Notes: a model not told the origin generated them from the sequence alone. 40,614 nucleotides of DNA from an uncultured Tateyamaria sp. (GCF_947503415.1 NZ_CANNDS010000009.1:1-40614); one strand, 5' to 3'. Counted from the stretch's first letter, positions 29,108 through 37,846 are shown. Made by a program: numbers and translations.

Positions 29108-31903
29108 ATGTCCACAGATGTTGCACTCCCCCCCGACCCCGGACTGAGCGAGATTGACTCGCTCGAATACATCGCAAGTTTCGAAGACCTGGCAAACAGC
29201 TTCGGCGGGAATGTGGCGGCTGGCAACGCGCACTACCAGAACGAAGGGCACACCGAAGGGCGCGACATCACCTTCTCCGCCGAGGCGTATCTGGCCGCCA
29301 ATCCCGACCTGCAGGAAGAGCTTGGGACCGACGTGATGGCCGCTGCCCTGCACTACATCAACATCGGCCGCTTCGAAGGACGGCCCCTGACCGTGGGGGC
29401 CGCAGCCTCCACGCCGCACCAAACCACATCAGGTGCCCAAGTGACCCTGAACGGCGAAGCGGTGACAAAGGTCAGCAGCGCCACCGAAGGCGCCATTTCC
29501 CTGCTCAACGAATGGGTCGTCGCCGGGCTGATCACCGAAGAACAAGAAGCGGAATATGCCGCCAACGAGGTGCTGCTGACAGCCCTGCAAAAGATGGTCG
29601 ATGCCGGGGGCGGTGTGGTCGAGTTTTCAAGCCAGGGCAAACTTGCCCTCGAAGAGCTTCTGGCCCAGACCGAGGACCAGATCGTCGACACGCTGGCCCG
29701 TGGGTTCACCCTCGAAACCGGACCAGCCGCCGACCAGCTTGCGGCCCTGCATCTGCTATCCTTCGGCCACAGCACCGGCTTTTACGAGCTGTTGATGAAC
29801 TGGACGCTCAAGCACCAGGACAAACTGACCCTCGAATTCGATTACTACGACGGCAAGGGCGAGTTTTTCTTTGAGGTGGACGGCAGCAAGGACGACGCCG
29901 ATGGCAACGCGTTTCTTGATTGGATGGAAACCAAGCTGAAGCACGGCGACGCCCACAAATACGTCGAACTTGAGTACTTCCGCGACGGTCGCGACCACGC
30001 CAAGGGCACCGGGCACACGTCCAGAAAAGGGCGCAGTCGCAAGAAGGTCCGGTCGTCGGAAAGCATGACCATCACCTTCGAAACCATGTCCCGCGTGCTC
30101 AGGGACCACGACGCTCAGGACCGTGTCAACGTGCTGGGTCGGGTCTTTGGCTGGGACGAAAAACACCCGGCCCGCGGCATGCATGTGGGTGGCATGAACC
30201 GCTTTGATATCGACGACAACAGCCGCAAGGATCCGGGTGGCTACGGTGGCGCCATGTTCCGCGAAGCAATGGACCTGATGCACCCCGAATTTACCACAGG
30301 CAGCGACGTATTCGTGGTCAATGCAGATCATGCAAGCGTCGTGGATGATACGGAAATCAGCGACACCAACGTCATTGTGGTGGGCGGCGACAGCGCCGCT
30401 GTCCAGACCCGGTCCGGCGACACCACGGTCGCCTTGTCCGACACCAACAACACCGACATTTCCACCGGTGCCGGCGGCTCCGTCATCACCGCGAACGGCA
30501 CCGACGGGCTGACCATCACGGACACGGATGACCAGTCCAGCAACTCGGTCGATGTGCAGGGTCAAAAGAACAGCATCATCGCCTTCAGCGGCGAGAACGC
30601 CAATGCCCACATCATCACCGACGAAGGGATCAACGCGATCATCGTGGGCAACGGCACGCTGATGAACCTCAATGCCGAAACCGATGGCGAAACGTTCTTT
30701 GGATTGCAGGCGGGTGCGGCCCTGCTCAACGGCAATATCGAAGACCACAACGAGCTGGAATTCAACGCCCAAGCCGGCAGTCTGGTGGACGGTTTCCACC
30801 TGCATGCAGGCGATGATGACGACACGCTGATCTTCAACGGGCAGGTCACCAACAGCGTTATCCGGGCAGGGGACGATGACGACACACTTGTCTTCAACGG
30901 CCAGAATGTCGGCAACATCGTCCGCACCGGCGATGGCAATGACTATGTGGATATCGGCCCTGAATTCCGGGGCAATTTCGGCCTCGAAGACAGCGCCTCG
31001 TCGTGGATGTGGATGAACGGAGACGAGATTTTCGAGAACGACACGGTCGTTCTGCGTCACCCCAGTATGCTCGAGGGGATGCAGTCCGAAGGCTGGCAAT
31101 TGATCGACGATGACAAGCTGGTCGCCTACGACACCGATGGCAGCATTCTGGCGCAGATCAACCTGACCGGGGACGCCGAAAACATCGAAGGCATCTTTGC
31201 TTCGGACGGTCAGGGCGGGTTCACCGCGCTGCAACAGATCCCGCCCGAAGTGCGCGTGAAACTGTCGTGGCTGGGCACGCTCTCGACCGTGCTGATGGCC
31301 GTGGGTGCGGTGTTCCCACCGGCGGCGATTGCCGGGGCCGCAGCACGCTTTGCCTATGACGTCGCCAACGACAATGTGTCCTTCACCAACGCGCTGATGA
31401 CCGGGGCCGCCGTGGCCTCGGCTGGCAGCGCGGGCGGGGCCGGACAGGCGCTTGCGCCCAAATGGGTGGCCCCTGCCCTTCAGGGTGGCGCTGCCGCCAT
31501 CAATGGCGACTGGGAGAACTTCGCCCAGAACGTGGTGCTGACCGCAGCGGGCGCGCAGGCCGAAGGGCTCTTTGGCCTTGATGGGTTGCCGATCGAATTT
31601 GCCAAGCTGTCCAACACCGTCGAGGCGGGGATCATGGTGGTCGACGGGATCGAAAGCGGCTCTGCCTTCGAGGTGGCCGAAGGGGTCTTCCTGCTCGGGG
31701 CGTCTGTCAGCGATCAGGGCACAACCCAACTGCTTCTGGGCGGTGCAGACGCCACGAAGATCGGCGAAGCGATCGAGTCCGGCGACCTTGGTCCGCTGCT
31801 GGGCGTTGGCCTGAGCTTCCTGCAATCCCAAGGGTTCTTTGGCGAGCAGACGCCGCCCGCCACCATCGGGGATGTCACGTATGAGCTGGCAGATGTGGGC
31901 TGA
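29108..31903 (+). CDS. 931-residue RTX-like protein with hydrophobic C-terminal region, candidate T3SS translocator or effector
   Basis: No Sec signal is present. In order: one repeat module shared with the tip-like protein (residues 19-95, SLEYIASFEDLANSFGGN, then AEAYLAANPDLQEELGTD); a helical domain (125-235); a mixed domain rich in charged residues (240-395); a beta-solenoid-like region (400-620) with three degenerate RTX nonapeptide-type units (AGDDDDTLIF, AGDDDDTLVF, TGDGNDYVDI); and a C-terminal part (715-915) with hydrophobic Ala/Gly-rich segments (WLGTLSTVLMAVGAVFPPAA, IAGAAARFAY and later ones) that could insert into membrane. It is preceded by two regulatory elements and followed by a strong terminator. 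Secretion by this T3SS and a role at the host membrane are inference; no type I secretion genes are on the plasmid. Confidence 0.85.
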   Translation: MSTDVALPPDPGLSEIDSLEYIASFEDLANSFGGNVAAGNAHYQNEGHTEGRDITFSAEAYLAANPDLQEELGTDVMAAALHYINIGRFEGRPLTVGAAASTPHQTTSGAQVTLNGEAVTKVSSATEGAISLLNEWVVAGLITEEQEAEYAANEVLLTALQKMVDAGGGVVEFSSQGKLALEELLAQTEDQIVDTLARGFTLETGPAADQLAALHLLSFGHSTGFYELLMNWTLKHQDKLTLEFDYYDGKGEFFFEVDGSKDDADGNAFLDWMETKLKHGDAHKYVELEYFRDGRDHAKGTGHTSRKGRSRKKVRSSESMTITFETMSRVLRDHDAQDRVNVLGRVFGWDEKHPARGMHVGGMNRFDIDDNSRKDPGGYGGAMFREAMDLMHPEFTTGSDVFVVNADHASVVDDTEISDTNVIVVGGDSAAVQTRSGDTTVALSDTNNTDISTGAGGSVITANGTDGLTITDTDDQSSNSVDVQGQKNSIIAFSGENANAHIITDEGINAIIVGNGTLMNLNAETDGETFFGLQAGAALLNGNIEDHNELEFNAQAGSLVDGFHLHAGDDDDTLIFNGQVTNSVIRAGDDDDTLVFNGQNVGNIVRTGDGNDYVDIGPEFRGNFGLEDSASSWMWMNGDEIFENDTVVLRHPSMLEGMQSEGWQLIDDDKLVAYDTDGSILAQINLTGDAENIEGIFASDGQGGFTALQQIPPEVRVKLSWLGTLSTVLMAVGAVFPPAAIAGAAARFAYDVANDNVSFTNALMTGAAVASAGSAGGAGQALAPKWVAPALQGGAAAINGDWENFAQNVVLTAAGAQAEGLFGLDGLPIEFAKLSNTVEAGIMVVDGIESGSAFEVAEGVFLLGASVSDQGTTQLLLGGADATKIGEAIESGDLGPLLGVGLSFLQSQGFFGEQTPPATIGDVTYELADVG

Positions 31904-32027
31904 GATGACCGCTTTGGACCGGCACGGGCGCCATCGCGACCACGCCGCAACAGCGCGAGGCGAATATGGGTTCACCCGAGGGTCAGGTGTAGGGTCCCCT
32001 CCCCCTTACCGCCGCGACCTTTTGGTT

Positions 32028-32066
32028 GGGCGCAAGCAGTCGGTTCGGGCTGTTTGCGCCCTTTTT
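32028..32066 (+). terminator. Rho-independent terminator after the 931-residue gene
   Basis: GGGCGCAAGCAG pairs with CTGTTTGCGCCC (12 bp with one G-T pair) around a 10-base loop and is followed by TTTTT. It lies about 125 bp after the stop codon and isolates the T3SS gene from repABC. Confidence 0.88.
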
Positions 32067-32473
32067 GGTTCTGAGAGACGTGTGCGCCCTGCCCTGCCCC
32101 GTCTCAGAGAATCGGTGGTGATTCTGAGTGGTTCGGACGTCCTGCTGGGGGTATTTCGAGGGCGCATCGATACGCGTTGCCCTCGACGATCTGGGCTATG
32201 TGAGTTTCGAGGACCGGGATGGCTGGAAGGTTGGGTTTTGTGCGTGTCGCGCTTTGACAGAACGGTGTCGCAAAGGTTTTTGACAGCCGTGCAAATCTGG
32301 ATAAACGTTTAGTTACAGTATGTTGCGTGATTTTCAGTGAAACTGGGTGCTGACGAACGCTCACCCGTCATGCTGGTGTGTTCCCAGATGTTGTAGCCTG
32401 AAACGGCCAGTCTGCTGCCTCTAGTGGTCTTGCAGACCGATGCCATGCTGAGACCTGCCGCAAAGAAAATCGT

Positions 32474-32482
32474 TGTGGATAA
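32474..32482 (-). other. DnaA box
   Basis: The minus strand reads TTATCCACA, the perfect 9-base DnaA consensus, 70 bp ahead of repA. It suggests that host DnaA influences replication or repA expression. Confidence 0.6.
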
Positions 32483-32552
32483 GTCACTTCCGGGGTAGTC
32501 ACAGTTTAAAGATAGAAACCGCGTTAAAAGCGGTAATAGGCGAGGCGACACA

Positions 32553-33770
32553 ATGCGAGAAGCACCGTTTGGCGGTGACGCGGGGCAGATGTCCTTTGAC
32601 GAGATCATTCTCCGACAGGGAGAGCTGATTTCCGACAGGCTCAACATCTTGCGTCAGGAACAGTATCCCCCGAATGCCCAAAAGGGTCTACGGCAATTTT
32701 CGCTGGCCGAGGTTGCGTATTACCTGGGCGTCACGCAATCGACGATCAAGAAGCTGCATCTGGAAGGGAAGGGGCCTGCGCCCGAAACCTCTGCCTCTGG
32801 CCGCCGGTCCTATTCAGCGGAACAGATGCTGGAACTGCGCGCCTATCTGGATGCGCATGGCCGTCCGGGCAAACGGCAGTATCTGCCGCACCGGACGGAC
32901 GGTGAGGACCTGCATGTCATCTCGGTCGTGAACTTCAAGGGCGGTTCGGGCAAGACAACGACGGCGGCGCATCTGGCGCAGCACCTCGCCCTCAAGGGGC
33001 ATCGTGTGCTGGCCGTGGATCTTGACCCGCAGGCGTCGCTGACCGCGCTGCACGGCATTCAGCCCGAGTTAGACTCTGTTTTGTCGCTGTACGAGACGTT
33101 GCGCTATGATGATGAGCGCCAGCCAATCAGCGCGGTGATCCGGCCCACGAACTTTCCCAATCTCGATATCGTGCCCGCAAGCCTGGACCTGCAGGAATAC
33201 GAGTATGACACGCCCGTGGCGCTGACCAGCAGTGACCCGTCCGAAGGGCGCGCGTTCTTCACCCGGATTTCCAAGGCATTGGAAGAGGTCGAGGATCAGT
33301 ACGATATCGTGGTGATCGATTGCCCGCCGCAGCTTGGGTATCTGACGTTGACGGCGCTCACGGCCTCCACATCCGTTCTGATCACGGTGCATCCGCAAAT
33401 GCTGGACGTGATGTCGATGAGCCAGTTTCTGTTGATGCTGGGTGGCATCCTGCAAACCATCCGCGAGGCGGGGGCCGAGATGCGGCTGCAATGGTTCCGC
33501 TATCTGGTGACGCGGTTTGAACCCACGGACGGGCCGCAAAAGCAGATGGTCGGGTTCTTGCAGGCGATGTTTCCGAACCAGATGCTGGAAGCGCAGATGG
33601 TGAAGTCCACCGCCATTTCGGATGCGGGGATCACGAAACAGACCCTGTACGAGGTGGAACGGTCCCAGTTTGTCCGGTCCACCTATGACCGGGCGATCAC
33701 GTCGCTGAACGCCGTGAACGATGAGATTACCGGCCTTGTGCACGAAGCGTGGGGGCGGGACAGCGCATGA
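32553..33770 (+). CDS. repA: Plasmid partition ATPase RepA (ParA family)
   Basis: The 405-residue ParA-type protein drives plasmid segregation and represses the repABC operon. It has an N-terminal helix-turn-helix region (SLAEVAYYLGVTQSTIKKLH, about 49-68), then the deviant Walker A KGGSGKTTTAAHLAQ (about 128-142), Walker A' VLAVDLDPQASLT, and Walker B DIVVIDCPPQLG. The N-terminal extension before the ATPase is standard for RepA of repABC plasmids. It is followed after 51 bases by repB. Confidence 0.96.
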   Translation: MREAPFGGDAGQMSFDEIILRQGELISDRLNILRQEQYPPNAQKGLRQFSLAEVAYYLGVTQSTIKKLHLEGKGPAPETSASGRRSYSAEQMLELRAYLDAHGRPGKRQYLPHRTDGEDLHVISVVNFKGGSGKTTTAAHLAQHLALKGHRVLAVDLDPQASLTALHGIQPELDSVLSLYETLRYDDERQPISAVIRPTNFPNLDIVPASLDLQEYEYDTPVALTSSDPSEGRAFFTRISKALEEVEDQYDIVVIDCPPQLGYLTLTALTASTSVLITVHPQMLDVMSMSQFLLMLGGILQTIREAGAEMRLQWFRYLVTRFEPTDGPQKQMVGFLQAMFPNQMLEAQMVKSTAISDAGITKQTLYEVERSQFVRSTYDRAITSLNAVNDEITGLVHEAWGRDSA

Positions 33771-33821
33771 GTATGACAGCCGTGCAGGCGCGGGTTTGAC
33801 CGCAAGAAAGAGGAGGGCGAC

Positions 33822-34808
33822 ATGGCACGAAAAGACCTGTTGAAATCCGTGATCGGACAACCGGCGGACACGCCTGCGGGCAGTGGGCGATCCAGCTATG
33901 CGATGCGGGGTGCGTCGAAGTCGATGAAAGTGTCCATCGACAGTCTGGCCGAGAATTCCAAGCGCTTGCTGGAAGGCGAAACCATTGTCGAATTAGACCC
34001 TAACTTGGTCGATGCGTCATTTGTCAGTGATCGTCTGAGCGGCGATGACGAGGCGTTTGAGGAGTTGAAGGCGTCGATTGCGGCGAGTGGTCAGGACACG
34101 CCTGTGCTGTTGCGTCCGCACCCGGATGAGCCGGGCCGCTATATGGTTGTCTTTGGGCATCGCCGGGTGCGCGTGGCCCATGCCCTCGGGCGTCCTGTCC
34201 GTGCCGTCGTCAAGGAGATGGACGATGTGGCCCACGTGCTGGCGCAGGGGCAGGAGAACACCGCCCGCGCCGATCTGTCCTTTATCGAAAAGGCGCAGTT
34301 CGCCAAGAACCTGGTCGATCACGGGCAGGACAAGGAGGTTGTGCAGCAGGCGCTGACCGTTGATGCGTCCTTGCTGTCGCGGCTGCTGTCGGTGTCGCAA
34401 ACGGTGCCGGAGCTGGTCATCGATGCCATTGGCCCGGCCAAGCAGGTGGGCCGTGACCGGTGGGAAGAGTTCAAGAAGATGATGGCGGACGAGGCCAATC
34501 AGGGCATTGCGTACCGCGTGATCAAGACCGAGGCCTTTGCCAGGGCCAACAGCGATGCACGGTTCGAGCTGCTGCACAGCCAGGTGTTGAAGGCGGGGAC
34601 ATTGCCCAAGCGCAGTGCGGCGCGGGGCACGATGCCCAAGCGCACGTGGACTGCGGGGCAGGGCCGTATCAAGGGTGTGGTGGGCCGGTCTGGCCGTGCC
34701 TACAGCATCTCGCTCACATCCAAGGATTCCGCAGCGTTCGGGGAGTTTCTATCCGACAACCTCGACCGGCTTTACGCGGATTTTCTGTCTCGATCGAAGG
34801 AGAGATAG
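33822..34808 (+). CDS. repB: Plasmid partition protein RepB (ParB family)
   Basis: The 328-residue protein binds centromere sites and stimulates RepA. It has the RepB N-terminus (MARKDLLKSVIG), a ParB/Srx domain with TPVLLRPHPDEPGRYMVVFG and HRRVRVAHALGRPVRAVV, the ENTARADLSFIEKAQFAKNL motif, and the central HTH that follows (VVQQALTVDASLLSRLLSV). GAGGAGG lies 5 bases before the ATG. The C-terminus is Arg/Lys-rich and ends in a short helix. Confidence 0.96.
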   Translation: MARKDLLKSVIGQPADTPAGSGRSSYAMRGASKSMKVSIDSLAENSKRLLEGETIVELDPNLVDASFVSDRLSGDDEAFEELKASIAASGQDTPVLLRPHPDEPGRYMVVFGHRRVRVAHALGRPVRAVVKEMDDVAHVLAQGQENTARADLSFIEKAQFAKNLVDHGQDKEVVQQALTVDASLLSRLLSVSQTVPELVIDAIGPAKQVGRDRWEEFKKMMADEANQGIAYRVIKTEAFARANSDARFELLHSQVLKAGTLPKRSAARGTMPKRTWTAGQGRIKGVVGRSGRAYSISLTSKDSAAFGEFLSDNLDRLYADFLSRSKER

Positions 34809-34825
34809 ACGACATGACCTGAGGC

Positions 34826-34878
34826 AAAAGAAAAGCCCCCAAGCCGATCCGGCCCGAGAGCTTATCCGTAGATTAGAC
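34826..34878 (-). ncRNA. Antisense counter-transcribed RNA of the repABC module
   Basis: In repABC plasmids a 50-60 base antisense RNA between repB and repC limits RepC synthesis. Here a minus-strand promoter (TTGACA at 34908-34913, 17-bp spacer, TATCCA at 34885-34890) predicts a start near 34878. It is followed by a terminator stem of 11 bp (34835-34861, several G-T pairs, loop of 5) and the run TTTTCTTTT. On the plus strand the G-T pairs become A-C mismatches, so the hairpin is specific to the antisense direction. The ends are estimates. Confidence 0.8.
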
Positions 34879-34884
34879 ACCTTT

Positions 34885-34913
34885 TGGATACCGCCCTCGC
34901 GAATCACTGTCAA
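34885..34913 (-). promoter_or_regulatory. Promoter of the antisense RNA
   Basis: The minus strand has a consensus -35 hexamer TTGACA (34908-34913), a 17-bp spacer and TATCCA as -10 (34885-34890). It lies between repB and repC, where this promoter is found in other repABC plasmids. Confidence 0.72.
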
Positions 34914-34980
34914 CGAAAAGACGTCGTTTTGGCGAACGGAGCCCTTTTGCCTCTCATAACCACGGAGGTGAAATACAGGC

Positions 34981-36186
34981 ATGACACAGAGCGGTTGGCG
35001 CAAGCCGACGCCGGCGCTTGGGCACGCGGATCAGCTGGCCCGAGACGGCGAACAGAATTCTAGTGCCCGGACACAGTGCAGTGTCGCGGTGAAGCGGGTG
35101 GGTGTGCATATTGGTCTGAAAGCGGCTGATTTGCTTTTGTTAGACACGCTTGTGGCCTTTACCCAGCCGCAGGACTGGGAGGCGGGCAGGCGGCCCATCG
35201 TGTGGGCGTCGAATGCGTTTTTGATGGAGCGGACGGGGTTTTCCCTGTCGACCCTCAAACGTCACGCGCGGCGGTTGGTCGAGGTGGGTGTGGTGACTTT
35301 TCGCGACAGTCCCAATGGCAAGCGTTGGGGGCGTCGGGATGCGGACGGTGTGATTGTGGAGGCCTACGGCTTTGATCTGGCGCCGTTGAGTGCGCGTGTG
35401 TCCGAATTCGAGGCGCTGGCTGCGGCCTTGGCCGAGGAGCGGGCCTTGTGTCAGCGTTTGAAGCGCCAGATCACCATTGCCCGCCGCAGCATTCGTGCGC
35501 GCCTTGAGGCGGTGCAGGAGGGCAGGGGGCTGTCTGGGCTTTGGGATGCGTTCGAGGCGCTCTTGGCCCGTCTTCCGGGTCCGCGTACGGGATCTGAGGT
35601 GCTGGAGGCGCTGGCATTGCGGTTCAGGGCACTGCTGGCGCGTGTGGAAAAGATGTGCATCGAGAACATCAAGACTGAGAATATGGCCCCCAGGGAGGTC
35701 AATTCTGACCCCCACATACCAATTACAAAACAACTTCATTCTGTAACCTGTAATTCCTCTGAAAATGAGGAAGCCGGGACCGTGGCGCCGGATCAGGAGC
35801 GGGTGGTGCCTGTGGATGGCGCGAAAACAGGCTCTAACAAGGGTGGAGTGAGTGTTGATCTGCCGGTGATCCTGCAGGCCTGTCCCGAATTTGCCACTTG
35901 GGGGCGGAACCTCGGCGGGTATATCCGCGATTGGCATGATTTTGTGCGCGTGGCGGGTGAATTGAGACCGATGATTGGTGTTTCGGAACCGGCATGGGCC
36001 TTGGCGCAGGCGCAAATGGGCAGGCCCGCGGCGGCGGCGGCATTGGCGCTTGTGTTCGAGAAGGTGCATACCGGCGAGGTGACGTCACCGGGTGGGTATC
36101 TGCGCGGGATGGCCGAGAAAGCCGGGGCAGGGGAGTTGCATCTGGAGCGGAGTTTCTTTGGTCGGTTGAGTGAGATGGCGGCATGA
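34981..36186 (+). CDS. repC: Replication initiator RepC
   Basis: RepC starts replication of repABC plasmids and is limiting for copy number. The 401-residue protein has the family N-terminus (GWRKPTPALGHADQL), the HTH-containing first domain (ADLLLLDTLVAFTQPQDW, then RPIVWASNAFLMERTGFSLS), a charged coiled-coil middle, and the C-terminal RepC domain. GGAGG lies 12 bases before the ATG, a long spacing that may reflect control by the upstream RNA. The coding sequence carries an AT-rich island at 35690-35770, the likely origin. Confidence 0.94.
   Translation: MTQSGWRKPTPALGHADQLARDGEQNSSARTQCSVAVKRVGVHIGLKAADLLLLDTLVAFTQPQDWEAGRRPIVWASNAFLMERTGFSLSTLKRHARRLVEVGVVTFRDSPNGKRWGRRDADGVIVEAYGFDLAPLSARVSEFEALAAALAEERALCQRLKRQITIARRSIRARLEAVQEGRGLSGLWDAFEALLARLPGPRTGSEVLEALALRFRALLARVEKMCIENIKTENMAPREVNSDPHIPITKQLHSVTCNSSENEEAGTVAPDQERVVPVDGAKTGSNKGGVSVDLPVILQACPEFATWGRNLGGYIRDWHDFVRVAGELRPMIGVSEPAWALAQAQMGRPAAAAALALVFEKVHTGEVTSPGGYLRGMAEKAGAGELHLERSFFGRLSEMAA
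35690..35770. other. AT-rich island within repC, probable origin of replication
   Basis: Within GC-rich repC this stretch is markedly AT-rich (for example AATTACAAAACAACTTCATT) and holds the inverted repeat AATTACA (35721-35727) / TGTAATT (35749-35755). In studied repABC plasmids oriV lies inside repC in such a region. Exact limits are unknown. Confidence 0.6.
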
Positions 36187-36229
36187 TTGGCTGCCATAGA
36201 CCTTGCAAATCTTCCATGGGGTGGAATAA

Positions 36230-37402
36230 ATGCAAGGTATGATTAGCCGAACCCATCTTGCCAAACTTGAACGCGCGCTGGACAGCCAAGCGGGTGTTGT
36301 CCTGCTGGGGCCGCGTCAGGTGGGCAAGACCACGCTGGCCCAGGACATCGCAGAGACGCGGGAGGCTGTCTATCTGGATATGGAGCGGGCGGCGGATCGG
36401 CAGATCCTCGAAGAGCCGGACCTGTATCTGGATGAACAGGTGGGCAAACTGGTCGTCATTGACGAGGTGCAGCTGATGCCGGGCCTGTTTGGCGCGTTGC
36501 GTGGACAGATCGACCGGCGGCGCAGGGCGGGGCACCGGACGGGGCAATTCCTGCTGCTGGGATCGGCGTCCAACACGCTGTTGCAACAAAGCGCGGAGTC
36601 GCTGGCCGGGCGGGTCAGCTACCATGAATTGACGCCATTTACGCTGGATGAGGTGGGGCAGGGCGCGCTGGCGCGGCTGTGGCTGCGGGGCGGATTTCCG
36701 GACAGTTTTCTGAGCAATTCGGACCGGGACAGCCTGACCTGGCGCGAGGATTTCATCCGCACCTATCTGGAGCGGGACATTCCGGCCCTTGGCCTGCGCA
36801 TTCCGGCAGAGACGTTGCGCCGGTTCTGGACGATGCTCGCGCACGAGCAGGGCGGGCTAATCAATGCAGCCAAGATTGCCGCTGGACTGGGTGTCTCGGG
36901 CCAAAGCGTGGCGCGGTATCTGGATGTGCTGGTGGATCTGATGCTGGTGCGGCGTCTGCCCCCCTGGCACGCCAATGCGGGCAAGCGGCTGGTGAAATCG
37001 CCCAAGGTCTACATCCGCGATGCGGGTCTGACACACGCGCTTTTGGGGCTTGAGACGCAAGAGGCGCTGTTGGGACACCCGGTGGTTGGCGGGTCGTGGG
37101 AAGGGTTCTGCATCGAGAACCTGATTGCCGCTGCCCCGCGTGGGACAGAGGCCAGTTTTTACCGGTCCTCAGCCGGGGCGGAGATTGATCTGATCCTGAA
37201 ATTGCCCGATCAGCGCCTGTGGGCGGTTGAGGTCAAGCGCACCACGTCGCCCAAGGTCAGCCGGGGCTTTCACATCGCATCGGACGAGTTGGACGTGGCC
37301 GAACGGCTGCTGGTCTATGCCGCCGAGCGTGAGGTGCCGGGGCAGGGCGGGTTGCGTGCCATGCCCTTGTCCGCCGCCATTGACCGGTTACGCACCCTGT
37401 AA
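36230..37402 (+). CDS. AAA-family ATPase with DUF4143 domain
   Basis: The 390-residue protein has an N-terminal AAA ATPase domain (Walker A LLGPRQVGKTTLAQ at about 24-37, Walker B LVVIDEVQLMP, sensor LLLGSAS), then the TPFTLDEV segment, LRGGFPDSFLS, and the family C-terminal DUF4143 region with a nuclease-like GAEIDLILK and VEVKRT. Proteins of this type are common on plasmids and mobile DNA; their role is not settled. It follows repC after 43 bases and ends 7 bases from the convergent uspA gene. Confidence 0.9.
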   Translation: MQGMISRTHLAKLERALDSQAGVVLLGPRQVGKTTLAQDIAETREAVYLDMERAADRQILEEPDLYLDEQVGKLVVIDEVQLMPGLFGALRGQIDRRRRAGHRTGQFLLLGSASNTLLQQSAESLAGRVSYHELTPFTLDEVGQGALARLWLRGGFPDSFLSNSDRDSLTWREDFIRTYLERDIPALGLRIPAETLRRFWTMLAHEQGGLINAAKIAAGLGVSGQSVARYLDVLVDLMLVRRLPPWHANAGKRLVKSPKVYIRDAGLTHALLGLETQEALLGHPVVGGSWEGFCIENLIAAAPRGTEASFYRSSAGAEIDLILKLPDQRLWAVEVKRTTSPKVSRGFHIASDELDVAERLLVYAAEREVPGQGGLRAMPLSAAIDRLRTL

Positions 37403-37409
37403 GCGACTG

Positions 37410-37835
37410 TTACCGAACGACAAACACGGATTGTGTGGCGTGACGGGCCACGCGCGCCGCGTTGGGGCCGATCAGGTAGTCTTTCAGTTCCGGGCTGTGC
37501 GCGCCGACGATGATCGCGTCGATCTCAAGCGCATTGGCGGCGCGGATGATCTGATCATAAACGGTGCCTTCGGCGATGTGCGCCTTGTAGGTGACATCAT
37601 CCGGGATCGTTGCCTTGGCCCATGCGGACAGGGCGGCCTCTGCCGCTGCGAGCGCCTGTTTGACGTGATCGGGACCAAGCGACGCGCTGACAATCGCCAT
37701 GCCGTTGTCGGGCACCACGTTCAGCAGGTGGAGCGTGGCCCCTTCGGCGCGTGCCATGGATATCGCGGCTTGCGCGCTGCGGACGGCCCCTTCGGATGCG
37801 TTCACATCGACGGCGAGAAGCAATGTGTTGAACAT
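37410..37835 (-). CDS. Universal stress protein (UspA family) of the TRAP operon
   Basis: The 141-residue cytosolic protein has the Usp fold: start NTLLLAVDVNASEGAVRSAQ, then the nucleotide-binding end VGAHSPELKDYLIGPNAARV, in which the usual G-x2-G-x9-G(S/T) loop is recognisable but altered (G-A-H-S and GPNAA). GGGAGAG precedes the ATG. It lies 11 bases after the permease stop. A UspA-like protein encoded with a TRAP transporter (TeaD with TeaABC) is known to regulate uptake, so the same is a reasonable inference here. Confidence 0.9.
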   Translation of the reverse strand: MFNTLLLAVDVNASEGAVRSAQAAISMARAEGATLHLLNVVPDNGMAIVSASLGPDHVKQALAAAEAALSAWAKATIPDDVTYKAHIAEGTVYDQIIRAANALEIDAIIVGAHSPELKDYLIGPNAARVARHATQSVFVVR

Positions 37836-37846
37836 GTGATCTCTCC

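Larger units (their letters stand above)
31904..32552. promoter_or_regulatory. Leader region of repABC (649 bp, non-coding)
   Basis: This region starts with the terminator of the 931-residue gene and then becomes AT-richer toward repA. It holds a perfect DnaA box (32474-32482), a short dyad GGTCT-tgc-AGACC (32426-32438), and a dyad ACCGC-N7-GCGGT (32518-32534) immediately ahead of repA. Promoter and operator for RepA/RepB autoregulation are expected here. I found no match to the GTT-N4-GC-N4-AAC partition palindrome described for other repABC plasmids. I see no credible gene. Confidence 0.6.

Noticed and set aside
29756..31975. Very long open frame on the strand opposite the 931-residue gene
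   Set aside because: It is an antisense shadow produced by high GC at third positions; the translation has no family features, while the plus strand shows repeats and domains.
32104..32364. Minus-strand frame of 86 codons upstream of repA
   Set aside because: It lies in the AT-rich repABC leader, has no recognisable domain and runs against the expected promoter. It is most likely non-coding.
31904..36186. Search for GTT-N4-GC-N4-AAC partition palindromes
   Set aside because: Visual scan of the repABC leader and genes found only partial matches such as GTTAAAAGCGGTAATA at 32523, which lacks the second arm. I report no parS site.
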